From the NCBI GenBank assembly GCA_903885605.1, contig CAISJD010000105.1, positions 1-41,362 on the forward strand: 41,362 nucleotides of DNA. The letters run 5' to 3'. Each line of letters starts with the position of its first letter. Positions within the stretch are counted from its first letter, which is position 1. Below the pieces are notes generated by a model. The model saw only the letters and a list, made by a program, of their open reading frames with translations, was not told the origin of the DNA and made no database searches. The translations under genes and the position numbers were made by a program. The stretch comes from an uncultured Chthonomonas sp. Its GTDB lineage: Bacteria > Armatimonadota > Chthonomonadetes > Chthonomonadales > CAJBBX01. Of this stretch, positions 16,715 to 24,114 are shown piece by piece.

Positions 16715-17557
16715 ATGGGCTCAAGGGATAGTGAGGACGGAAGCGGTCCGGACCTGGTGCGGCATCCCGACGCGGTGCGTCTGGCCGAGGCCTGCGAACT
16801 GCTGCACTCGGAACTGGTGTCGCTGCTGCTCGAGCGCGAGCATCTCGTCCATGTGGTCAGGCACAGCCTGGAGGCGCTCTACCTGGCGAGCTTCGGCCCG
16901 CTCAAGCATGAGTTGCTGACCCTGCAGGTGACGAACCGCCGCATGGTGCGCCGGCTCGAGCTCATGCAAGCCGCCCTGAACCGGGGCGAGCTACCCGATC
17001 TCTCGGAGGTCGACCGCGCCCTGGACGCGGAGTTCCTTGAGTGGGAGGTCAGGCTCCGCCTGGAGCGGGCGAGGATCGACACGGCGCTCGACATGCTGGA
17101 GCACACCATCAGTCCGGACGACGAGCGCGCCTTGCGCAGCCTCTTCCGCACGCTCGCGCTGAAGCTGCATCCTGATGTGAACCCCAAGCAGACTCCTAAG
17201 GCGGCCCAGCTCTGGCTGGCTATCCAGGACGCCTATGGCCGGGCCGACCTGGGCCGGATGAAGGCACTGGCGCTCCTGGCCGAAGGGCATGGGTTCCCGC
17301 CGCCTGCGCTGGACAGCCTGGAGGCGCTGCGCGCCCGCCGGTCGGAGCTGCAGGAGCAGGTCCGCGGCATCGTCACAAGGCTGGCCGAGATCAGGGAGAC
17401 ATGGCCCTTCACGCTGGCTGCGAAAATCGTGGATGCGGCCTGGGTTGAGGAGCAGCGCGCTGTGATCCGTGCGGCCATCGAGGCAGAGAAGGAGCGCCGT
17501 GTCGACTTGATGCTGGCGCTGGCAGGCATAGAGAGCGAGGCAGGATGTGGGCGGTGA
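16715..17557 (+). CDS. J-domain-like protein with helical flanks
   Basis: A 280-residue, mostly helical protein. Residues about 125-185 hold a J-domain core: helix II FRTLALKLHPDVN with the Hsp70-stimulating HPD motif at 152-154, then helix III (KAAQLWLAIQDAYGRA). The usual helix I is not recognisable. Residues 25-115 and 205-270 are charged heptad-like helices, probably coiled coils. The start is ATG 16715 with AAGGAG at 16700-16705. The HPD suggests it recruits an Hsp70, but no dnaK-like gene is in the window. It overlaps the HIRAN gene by 11 nt, so the two probably act together. I do not recognise a named family. Confidence 0.75.
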   Translation: MGSRDSEDGSGPDLVRHPDAVRLAEACELLHSELVSLLLEREHLVHVVRHSLEALYLASFGPLKHELLTLQVTNRRMVRRLELMQAALNRGELPDLSEVDRALDAEFLEWEVRLRLERARIDTALDMLEHTISPDDERALRSLFRTLALKLHPDVNPKQTPKAAQLWLAIQDAYGRADLGRMKALALLAEGHGFPPPALDSLEALRARRSELQEQVRGIVTRLAEIRETWPFTLAAKIVDAAWVEEQRAVIRAAIEAEKERRVDLMLALAGIESEAGCGR

Positions 17558-17945
17558 CCTGACGCTTGTCGGACCCGGGCACCTGGGCCTGGTGGTCGGG
17601 CCGGAGTGCGAGGGCGGGCTGGCGTTGCCCTACGGCCGCCGGGTGACGCTGCTGCGGTGCCGCGTGGCAGGTACCGGCTATGCCGATCTCGATGAAGAGG
17701 AGCCGAAGCTGCAGCCGGGGGAGTGCCTGGTTCTGCTGCGCGAGCCGTCGAACACGCATGATCCCCTGGCCATCCGGGTGCTCAGTTCCCGGCGCCGGAA
17801 GCTCGGCTACGTGCCGGCCGACCGCAACGAGGTGCTCGCCCGCCTGATGGACGCGGGTAAGCGCCTGACGGCCGCGCTTGTGAGCAAGGAATGGGACGGT
17901 GCGTGGCTCCACCTCGAGATGGAGATAGCCCTCGAAGAAGTCTGA
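17547..17945 (+). CDS. HIRAN domain protein
   Basis: A 132-residue protein, almost all one HIRAN domain (about residues 33-128). Visible features are RCRVAGTGY, the LVLLREPSNTHDPLAIRV block (the family's REPxNxxDxxAIxV) and KLGYVPADRN (the family's LGYVP). HIRAN domains of Rad5/HLTF bind DNA 3' ends; stand-alone bacterial copies are poorly understood and are often encoded with chaperone, phage or stress genes. The start is GTG 17547, inside the end of the J-domain-like gene, with GAGG at 17537-17540. No helicase or nuclease domain is fused. A role in DNA-damage sensing is possible but not shown here. Confidence 0.8.
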   Translation: MGGDLTLVGPGHLGLVVGPECEGGLALPYGRRVTLLRCRVAGTGYADLDEEEPKLQPGECLVLLREPSNTHDPLAIRVLSSRRRKLGYVPADRNEVLARLMDAGKRLTAALVSKEWDGAWLHLEMEIALEEV

Positions 17946-17975
17946 GGAAGCGTGAGTCCGCGTGCCGAGGGTGCT

Positions 17976-17992
17976 CGGGCGGCGGCCGCCCG
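17976..17992 (+). terminator. Strong GC hairpin after the HIRAN gene, candidate terminator
   Basis: CGGGCGG-CGG-CCGCCCG is a perfect 7-bp stem with a 3-nt loop, 31 nt after the HIRAN stop. It lacks a U-tract. Position and stability suggest that it ends the J/HIRAN transcript. Confidence 0.35.
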
Positions 17993-18005
17993 GTCGTCAC
18001 CACCA

Positions 18006-18054
18006 TCAACGCGGTCAACGACGTCAAGCCGCGGTCGTGCCGTTGCCCGTGCCG
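18006..18054. repeat. Imperfect 49-bp direct repeat, copy B
   Basis: Partner of 16552-16600 in the same orientation. The core is TCAACGCGGTCAACGACGTC. With copy A it brackets the J-domain-like/HIRAN pair. The rest of 17946-18254 holds no gene I can support. Confidence 0.45.
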
Positions 18055-18254
18055 TAGATCATGGCGCCAGGCAGTCAGGCGCCTGCAGCACGAGGTTCCG
18101 GCGGATACGCACGGGGCGGGCCTCGCGTTGCTCAGGCGCGGCCGACCGGCTGGGCAACCGAGAAGCGTAAGAGCAAGACCCGCCCAAGACAGGGGCAGGA
18201 GCACGGAACCAGTTACACACACCAGTTGACACGACCCCCCCCGGCAGACGGCAG

Positions 18255-18283
18255 TTGACAAGCGCCGCGCATCGTGATACATT
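18255..18283 (+). promoter_or_regulatory. Sigma-70-type promoter of the pseudopilin gene
   Basis: A perfect -35 TTGACA (18255-18260), a 17-nt spacer and a -10 TACATT (18278-18283, 4 of 6). A transcript from here would have a leader of about 175 nt before the pseudopilin ATG. Confidence 0.6.
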
Positions 18284-18314
18284 GTTAGCCAATGAACGAG
18301 CGATGCTGGCGTGC

Positions 18315-18405
18315 CGCCCGTCTGGATACGGGCGACAGCGAAAGGAGGCGGGTTGGTGTACGCTGGGCCTGAGATGGCCCGGTAGTGTGTTCGGTCTTTC
18401 TACCG
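18315..18405 (+). ncRNA. Structured 5' leader of the pseudopilin mRNA, possible cis-regulatory RNA
   Basis: Successive helices can form downstream of the promoter. H1 is CGCCCGT/ACGGGCG (18315-18321/18328-18334). H2 is CAGCG/CGCTG (18336-18340/18361-18365). H3 is GGGCC/GGCCC (18365-18369/18376-18380). H4 is CGGTAG/CTACCG (18380-18385/18400-18405). A further GGGCCC at 18408-18413 could compete for the GGCCC arm of H3, so alternative folds exist. I tried to match it to the c-di-GMP-I (GEMM) consensus, because such switches control pili, and could not. It may be a new leader element or chance structure in GC-rich DNA. Confidence 0.35.
18356..18385 (+). CDS. Possible 9-codon leader peptide
   Basis: A GTG at 18356 follows AGGAGG (18343-18348) with ideal 7-nt spacing and opens a nine-codon frame, MYAGPEMAR, stopping at TAG 18383-18385. 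The stop overlaps a GTG at 18385 (TAGTG) that is in frame with the pseudopilin. The peptide runs through helices H2-H4 of the leader, so its translation would change their folding. This is unproven; the Shine-Dalgarno could be chance. Confidence 0.3.
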   Translation: MYAGPEMAR

Positions 18406-18465
18406 TCGGGCCCAGGGCAAGAACCATGCGCCGGGGGCCGGGCGATTTCTACTAGGGAGGTCCCG

Positions 18466-19257
18466 ATGCAACACCGTCCGAAGACGCGAGCGGGGTTCAC
18501 GCTCATTGAGCTGCTTGTCGTGATCGCGATCATCGCGATTCTGGCCGCGATTCTCTTCCCTGTCTTCGCGCAGGCCCGAGAGAAGGCCCGTCAGTCCAGC
18601 TGCCTCAGCAACATGAAGCAGCTCGGGCTTGGTGTGCTGATGTACGTGCAGGACTACGACCAGCGCTCGCCGCACGGCTGGGCCGACGACTGCGGCTTCA
18701 CCGTTCCCAGCGGCTGGCCCTACTGGCACTGGGGCTGCGGGCCCGAAGTCTCCTGGCGCTGGATGATCTCGCCCTACGTCAAGAACGGCGGGCTCTACAC
18801 CTGCCCCACGTACGAGCAGCCGGATGAGCCCCTGTGGCGCTACATCCGCGACGAAGTCCAGGGCAAGATCCATCGCAGCTACGCCCTGAACTACAGCATG
18901 GCCCACTGGTGGTGCCCCGGCAACAAGATGGACAACTGCACCCGCCCGGCCAGCTCCATCCTGATCACCGAGAGCCGCGAGTGGAACGCTGACTGGGCCA
19001 TGGGCATGGTCTCCGGCCGAGCATGGTTCGACGGCTCCAAGGGTATCATGACCACGCACAGCGGCACCAGCAACTTCACCTTCTACGATGGCCACGCAAA
19101 GGCCATGCGGCTGAAGGCGACGTTCGGCAACCTCAACTACTGCGAGACCTGCACACCGGCCGACGACCAGCTGTGGGCATGGTGGAACGGCGGCGATTGG
19201 GAGCACCCGAGCTGGCTCCGCAACCAGATCGCCAACATGGCGCCTGAATACCAGTAG
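18466..19257 (+). CDS. Type II secretion/type IV pilus-like pseudopilin with H-X9-DG motif
   Basis: A 263-residue secreted or surface pseudopilin. The class III leader [10 protein letters not shown] ends before the peptidase site G^FTLIE (cleavage after Gly10), followed by the long hydrophobic helix [16 protein letters not shown]. The body is rich in Trp and Tyr and ends with the H-X9-DG motif ([12 protein letters not shown]). [14 protein letters not shown] after the helix is characteristic of Armatimonadota in my experience. I chose ATG 18466 with AGGGAGGT at 18454-18461; an in-frame GTG 18385 would add 27 residues. The promoter at 18255 and a structured leader precede it. No secretion or pilus machinery is encoded nearby, so assembly relies on genes elsewhere. 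The role, perhaps surface binding, is unknown. Confidence 0.88.
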   Translation: MQHRPKTRAGFTLIELLVVIAIIAILAAILFPVFAQAREKARQSSCLSNMKQLGLGVLMYVQDYDQRSPHGWADDCGFTVPSGWPYWHWGCGPEVSWRWMISPYVKNGGLYTCPTYEQPDEPLWRYIRDEVQGKIHRSYALNYSMAHWWCPGNKMDNCTRPASSILITESREWNADWAMGMVSGRAWFDGSKGIMTTHSGTSNFTFYDGHAKAMRLKATFGNLNYCETCTPADDQLWAWWNGGDWEHPSWLRNQIANMAPEYQ

Positions 19258-19266
19258 GGAGTCTGA

Positions 19267-19542
19267 ATGAACCAAGAGATCAGCCCGAAAGTCGCGGCCA
19301 TCATCTTCGCGTGTCTCGCCGTAATCGTTGCGGGTATCGCGTGGAAGGTGTTCTTCGCCAAGGCCAAGAGCGTCAAGCCCGGCACGGTGAAGTCCGGCCT
19401 CATCAACAGCACAGGCTTCTCGTCCGGCGGGCCCATGGGGTCCGGTGGCAACCGGGGCTTCACGTCCGGTGGCGGGGCGCCTGCCGGAGCTCCCACGAGC
19501 TCCAGCGGCGGCATGATGGGTTCCGGCGGCTACGGCCGCTAG
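19267..19542 (+). CDS. Small membrane-anchored Gly/Ser-rich protein
   Basis: A 91-residue protein with one membrane helix (AAIIFACLAVIVAGIAWKVFF, about residues 9-29), a short basic stretch (KAKSVKPGTVKS), then a low-complexity tail of Gly, Ser, Ala and Pro with repeated SSGG/GSGG units. No family recognised. It starts 9 nt after the pseudopilin stop with GGGAG at 19257-19261, so it is cotranscribed and may help anchor or assemble that pseudopilin. The orientation predicted by the basic residues puts the tail in the cytoplasm, but this is weak. Confidence 0.7.
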   Translation: MNQEISPKVAAIIFACLAVIVAGIAWKVFFAKAKSVKPGTVKSGLINSTGFSSGGPMGSGGNRGFTSGGGAPAGAPTSSSGGMMGSGGYGR

Positions 19543-19614
19543 GATGGTCCCTCGGCGAGGCGCTGTCGGTCCGGCGGCGCCTCGCCTTCGTCGCGCCGCA
19601 ACCGCGCACACCTG

Positions 19615-20676
19615 ATGACGCATCGTGAGCGCGTCATCGCGTCCCTTGAGCGCCGCCCGACTGACCGCATCCCCATCGCCCTGGTCTGCTCGGGCATTAA
19701 CGCCCCGGCCATGCGCGATCTGGAGCGCTACCTCGGCGCCGACCGTGGCGCCACGGTGCAGCAGTACCTCGAGCCCCTGATCGACATCCGCCACGTCGTC
19801 CCCGACTACACTGGACCGAACCCGGCGAGGGGCGCCGACATCTGGGGCGTCGAGCGGAGCCCCGTCAGCTACGGTAACGGCGCCTACGAGGAGATCGTCC
19901 GCCATCCCCTGGCTGACGTGCGCGACCCCGCCGAACTGGACCGCTACCCCTGGCCCACCACCGACTGGTTCGATTACGGCCGCTTCGCCAATGACCTTCG
20001 GGCGGCTCCAGAGGCGGACTATTGCCTCATGATCTCGGGCGGCAACCCGTTCGAGACGGCGTGGTACATGCTCGGCCTTGAGCGCGCCCTGGAGGGCCTG
20101 GCCTCCGAGCCGGACCTGGTGCAGGCGGTACTGGACCGGGTGACGGCCTTCTATGTCGAGCACACCGTGCGGCAATTGGAGGCCGCCGACGGTCTCGTGG
20201 ACCTCGTCTTCACCGCCGACGACCTGGGAGGCCAGAGGGGCCTCCTGTTGTCGCCGCGGCTTTGGGAGAGGCATATCAGGCCCTGCCACGAGGCGCTCAA
20301 CCGCACCATCCACGAGTTCGGCGCCCGCGTGATCTACCACTCCGACGGCGCCGTAGCCTCGATCGCCGAGCCCCTGGCCGACGCGGGCATCGACATCCTC
20401 CAGGCGCTGCAGTTCGACGCCGAGGGGATGGACCCCGCCGACCTGAAGCGCAGGCTGGGGAGCCGCATCGGGTTCGAGGGCGGTGTCAGCGTCCAGCGGA
20501 CGCTACCCTTCGGCACGCCCGACGATGTGCGGCGTGAGGTCCGCGACCGGATAGCGGTCCTCGGCGCGGGCGGCGGCTACATCCTCGGGCCGTCGCACGC
20601 GATCCAGGCAGGCACGCCGCCTGAGAACGTTGTGGCGATGTTCGACGAGGCCGCGCGGCCGTTCGCCCCGGCCTGA
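19615..20676 (+). CDS. Uroporphyrinogen decarboxylase-family protein (not HemE)
   Basis: A 353-residue TIM-barrel protein of the UroD/MtaA superfamily. It begins THRERVIASLERRPTDRIP, the opening of these proteins, and ends GPSHAIQAGTPPENVVAMFDEA, the family's closing pattern. The position that carries a zinc-binding HxC in corrinoid methyltransferases of the MtaA type reads YHSDG (His242-Ser243-Asp244), so the Cys is missing, and HemE's N-terminal Arg motif is not evident. It is therefore probably neither HemE nor a canonical methylcobamide transferase. Many such paralogs in Armatimonadota and Planctomycetes lie among catabolic genes; substrate unknown. It starts 72 nt after the small membrane gene. 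Confidence 0.82.
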   Translation: MTHRERVIASLERRPTDRIPIALVCSGINAPAMRDLERYLGADRGATVQQYLEPLIDIRHVVPDYTGPNPARGADIWGVERSPVSYGNGAYEEIVRHPLADVRDPAELDRYPWPTTDWFDYGRFANDLRAAPEADYCLMISGGNPFETAWYMLGLERALEGLASEPDLVQAVLDRVTAFYVEHTVRQLEAADGLVDLVFTADDLGGQRGLLLSPRLWERHIRPCHEALNRTIHEFGARVIYHSDGAVASIAEPLADAGIDILQALQFDAEGMDPADLKRRLGSRIGFEGGVSVQRTLPFGTPDDVRREVRDRIAVLGAGGGYILGPSHAIQAGTPPENVVAMFDEAARPFAPA

Positions 20677-20690
20677 CCGGAGCCCTGCCG

Positions 20691-20717
20691 TTGTCGCGGT
20701 CCATTATGCAGTATAAT
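20691..20717 (+). promoter_or_regulatory. Promoter candidate upstream of the tricorn-Ech operon
   Basis: A perfect -10 TATAAT (20712-20717) with a -35-like TTGTCG (20691-20696) and a short 15-nt spacer. It would give a leader of about 150 nt before the tricorn ATG. A GCCGG/CCGGC hairpin lies close to that Shine-Dalgarno. It is the only clear promoter before the seven-gene run to echF. Confidence 0.5.
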
Positions 20718-20874
20718 CTGTAGGGTATCTGCCGCGGCGGCCACGCTCCCCTGCGGCGCTCCCCTCGTTCAATCCTCAAGACCTCAACGGTCTATCGACG
20801 CCGGTTGGCACCACGAACCCAGGCGGTCGGCTGCAACTGCCGGCCCCGCGCCGGCGCAAGGGAGTGCGTGCACG

Positions 20875-23800
20875 ATGCAGGGCTACTGCCGTTGGCCGTC
20901 CGTTTGGCGCGATACCATCGCTTTCGTCTGTGATGACGACCTATGGCTGGCGCCACTCTCGGGCGGCGTCGCCCGCCGACTGACATCGGGCGCCGGACCG
21001 GTGTCCCATCCCCGCTTCTCGCCCGACGGCCGGCACATCGCCTTCACCGGCTGCTACGAGGGGCCCAGCGAGGTCTACCTCATGCCCGCCGACGGAGGGC
21101 ATGCCACGCGTGTAACCTACCTCGGTTGCGCGAGCACGACCCTGGGCTGGACGCCGGACGGCTCCGGCATCCTCTTCAGCACGGACAGCGGCCGGCCCTT
21201 CGACGGCCAGGGCGTCCCGCACGTCATCGCGCCGGATGGCTCCGGCATGCGCGCCTGGCCTGTGGGACCCGCGGTGAGCCTCCATGTAGCCCCGGACGGC
21301 CGCTCGGTTATAGGGCGCTTCGGCGGCGATCCCGCACGCTGGAAGCGCTATCGCGGCGGCACTGCGGGACAGCTCTGGATCGAGCGGGCGGGCGACGGCG
21401 TCCTCAGCCGCCTGATCGACCTGCCGGGAAACCTGGCTCGGCCCATGTGGCTGGGAGGGCGCATCGTTTTCCTCTCCGACCACGAGGGGATCGGCAACCT
21501 CTACTCCTGCCTTGAGGACGGCTCGGACCTGCTCCGCCATACCGACCACGACGAGTACTACGCCCGCTACCCGGACACCGACGGCGAGACCGTCGTCTAC
21601 CACGCGGGCGGCGACCTCTGGGCTCTTGACGCCGGCTCCGATGCTCCCCGACGCCTGGAGGTCTCCGTGGCCGCCGGCCGGGCGCAGAGGCAGCGTAAGT
21701 ACGCCGCCGCCATGGAGCACCTGCAGGGCGTGGCGCTGCATCCGCAGGGCCACTCGCTGGCCCTTGTGGCTCGCGGCCAGGCCTTCGCCATGGGCGCCTG
21801 GGACGGACCGGTATGCGCCCTGTCCAGCGGTCCCGCGGTCGTTCCCGAGATGCCCGCGCGGGTGCGGATCAACCGGTGGCTCCACGGCGGCGACCGGCTT
21901 GTGCAGGTCGTCGATACGGGCAACGCCGATGTGCTGGAGGTCTGCTCCGCCGAGGGAGGCTCGCCCGAGCGCCTCGACATGGGCGACCTGGGCAGGGTCA
22001 CGGCACTCCAACCGTCGCCGACCGCCGACGAACTGGTGCTGACCAACCACCGCAACGAGCTGCTCTTCATCGATCTAGCCGCTCGGTCGCTCAATCTTGT
22101 GGACCGCAGCGAACACAGGGCGATCGCCGGCGCCTGCTGGTCGCCCGATGGCGCCTGGGTAGCCTACGGATTCGCCACATCCCCGGCAACCACCGGCCTT
22201 CGCCTCTGGTCGCGCACCGAGGCCTCCATCCACCAGGCCACGGAGCCGCTCTTCAACGACCATTCGCCCAGCTTTGATCCGCAGGGCCGTTACCTCTACT
22301 TCATCTCGCAACGCGACGTGGTGCCCGTCTACGATAGCCTCCACTTCGACCTGGGCTTTCCGCGCTCGGAGCGGCCGCACCTGCTCGTGCTCTCCAACGA
22401 GGCGCGCTCTCCCTTCGCTCCGCTACCCGAGAAGTCGCCCGAGCCGTCGGCCGAGAAGGATGACAAGAAGGTCCCCAGGCCCGTTCGCATCGACCTTGAG
22501 GGCCTGCAGGATCGCGTCGTCGGCTTTCCGACGCCCGTGGGCCGGTACGGCCAGGTGGTCGGCACGGCCGGCAAGGCGCTCTTTACAGCCTTCGGTATCC
22601 AGAATGCCGTAGCCGACCCTGGGAACCCCGACCCGCCGCCGGCGCAGGGCAAGCTGGTCGCCTACGACTTCAAGTCGCAATCCGCCGATACGCTGATGGG
22701 CGGCGTCAAGTCCGTCGAACTGTGCGCCGACGGCTCCACGATGCTGACGGTCGGGGAGAAAAAGGTTCGCGTCGGCAAGGCCGGTGAGAAGCCCGACGAA
22801 AAGCACGCCTCCGCGGGCCCCGGCCGCCTCTCCGGCGTTGTGGACGCCAACCGCGTGCGCCTATCGATTGACCCGCCCCGCGAGTGGCGGCAGATGGCCA
22901 GGGAGGCGTGGCGGCTCCAGCGCGAATACTTCTGGTGCGCCGATATGTCGGGGATCGACTGGGACCAGGTCTGGGATCGTTACGCGCCGCTGGTGGATCG
23001 AATTTCCACGAGGTCCGAGCTGTCGGACCTCATCTGGGAGATGCAGGGCGAACTGGGCACGTCACACGCCTACGAGGGCGGCGGCGACTACCCGGCTCGG
23101 CCCCGGTACGGCCAGGGCTTCCTGGGCGCCGACCTGGCGTTCGACGCCGAGGCCGGCGGCTGGGTGGTGCGCTCCATCGTGCGCGGGGCCGCCGGCGAGC
23201 CCCATGCCTCCTCGCCGCTGCTGTCGCCGGGCGCGCGTGTCAGCGAGGGCGATGTGATCTCGGCCATCGACGGCGTCGCACTCACCGAGCGCTTCGGCCC
23301 CGGCCAGGCGCTGGTTAACAAGGCGGGCGCCGAGGTGGCCCTGGCCATCGCGTCGGGCGATGCCGCGCCGCGCACCGCCTGCGTTCGCGCCCTCAAGTCC
23401 GAGTTCCCCGCCCGCTACCGAGCCTGGGTCGAGGGCAATCGCCGGCGCGTCCGCGAGGCCGGCGGAGGCCGCTGCGGCTACCTCCACGTGCCCGATATGG
23501 GCGCCGAGGGCTACGCCGAGTTCCACAGGCTCTTCCTGGTGGAGGCCCACCGCGACGCGCTGGTGGTCGACGTCCGCAACAACCGGGGCGGCCATGTGTC
23601 GGGCCTTCTCCTCGAGAAGCTCGCCCGGCGCCGGCTGGGCTACGACATGACGCGCTGGGGTTCGCCGGAGCCCTATCCCGCCGACTCGCCGGCCGGGCCC
23701 ATGGTGATGCTGACCAACCAGCACGCCGGCTCCGACGGCGACATTGTGAGCCATGCGTTCAAGCTCATGGGGCTTGGGCCGCTGATCGGTACGCGCACCT

Positions 23801-24111
23801 GGGGCGGCGTCATCGGCATCTGGCCGAGGAACCCGCTGGTCGACGGCTCGGTGACCACCCAGCCCGAGTTCTCGTTCTGGTTCAAGGACGTCGGCTGGGG
23901 CGTCGAGAACTACGGGACCGACCCCGACATCGTCGTTGATATCCTCCCGCATCAGGCGGCGGCCGGTGAGGACCCGCAGCTTGAGGCGGCGATCAGAGAA
24001 GCACTGCGGCTGTTGGAGGCGCAACCACCGTTGCGCGCCACGTTCGATGGGCGGCCACGGCTGGAGCTACCCATAGGCCTGCCGCCGCGTCCCGCCGGAG
24101 CAGGGAGGTAG
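20875..24111 (+). CDS. Tricorn protease homolog
   Basis: A 1078-residue cytoplasmic self-compartmentalising peptidase that trims peptides, classically those from the proteasome or other ATP-dependent proteases. Residues 1 to about 520 are beta-propeller blades (repeats such as HPRFSPDGRHIAFTG and SPDGAWVAYGF). A charged linker (EKDDKKVPRP) leads to the C1, PDZ and C2 core. Catalytic residues are recognisable: Ser730-His731 in GTSHAYE, the nucleophile Ser953 in AGSDGD, and Glu1011 in VENYGTDPD, equivalent to Ser745/His746, Ser965 and Glu1023 of the Thermoplasma enzyme. No signal peptide. ATG 20875 follows AAGGGAG (20858-20864). echA starts 3 nt after its stop. Confidence 0.93.
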   Translation: MQGYCRWPSVWRDTIAFVCDDDLWLAPLSGGVARRLTSGAGPVSHPRFSPDGRHIAFTGCYEGPSEVYLMPADGGHATRVTYLGCASTTLGWTPDGSGILFSTDSGRPFDGQGVPHVIAPDGSGMRAWPVGPAVSLHVAPDGRSVIGRFGGDPARWKRYRGGTAGQLWIERAGDGVLSRLIDLPGNLARPMWLGGRIVFLSDHEGIGNLYSCLEDGSDLLRHTDHDEYYARYPDTDGETVVYHAGGDLWALDAGSDAPRRLEVSVAAGRAQRQRKYAAAMEHLQGVALHPQGHSLALVARGQAFAMGAWDGPVCALSSGPAVVPEMPARVRINRWLHGGDRLVQVVDTGNADVLEVCSAEGGSPERLDMGDLGRVTALQPSPTADELVLTNHRNELLFIDLAARSLNLVDRSEHRAIAGACWSPDGAWVAYGFATSPATTGLRLWSRTEASIHQATEPLFNDHSPSFDPQGRYLYFISQRDVVPVYDSLHFDLGFPRSERPHLLVLSNEARSPFAPLPEKSPEPSAEKDDKKVPRPVRIDLEGLQDRVVGFPTPVGRYGQVVGTAGKALFTAFGIQNAVADPGNPDPPPAQGKLVAYDFKSQSADTLMGGVKSVELCADGSTMLTVGEKKVRVGKAGEKPDEKHASAGPGRLSGVVDANRVRLSIDPPREWRQMAREAWRLQREYFWCADMSGIDWDQVWDRYAPLVDRISTRSELSDLIWEMQGELGTSHAYEGGGDYPARPRYGQGFLGADLAFDAEAGGWVVRSIVRGAAGEPHASSPLLSPGARVSEGDVISAIDGVALTERFGPGQALVNKAGAEVALAIASGDAAPRTACVRALKSEFPARYRAWVEGNRRRVREAGGGRCGYLHVPDMGAEGYAEFHRLFLVEAHRDALVVDVRNNRGGHVSGLLLEKLARRRLGYDMTRWGSPEPYPADSPAGPMVMLTNQHAGSDGDIVSHAFKLMGLGPLIGTRTWGGVIGIWPRNPLVDGSVTTQPEFSFWFKDVGWGVENYGTDPDIVVDILPHQAAAGEDPQLEAAIREALRLLEAQPPLRATFDGRPRLELPIGLPPRPAGAGR

Positions 24112-24114
24112 GGT

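Noticed and set aside
18315-18405. Cyclic-di-GMP-I (GEMM) riboswitch before the pseudopilin
   Set aside because: A hairpin followed by GACAGCGAAAGG looked suggestive, but the conserved CACGCACAGGGCAAA and tetraloop-receptor parts are not present.
20760-20800. Possible tRNA T-arm (GTTCAATCC)
   Set aside because: No matching acceptor, D-arm or anticodon arm around it; it lies in the tricorn leader.
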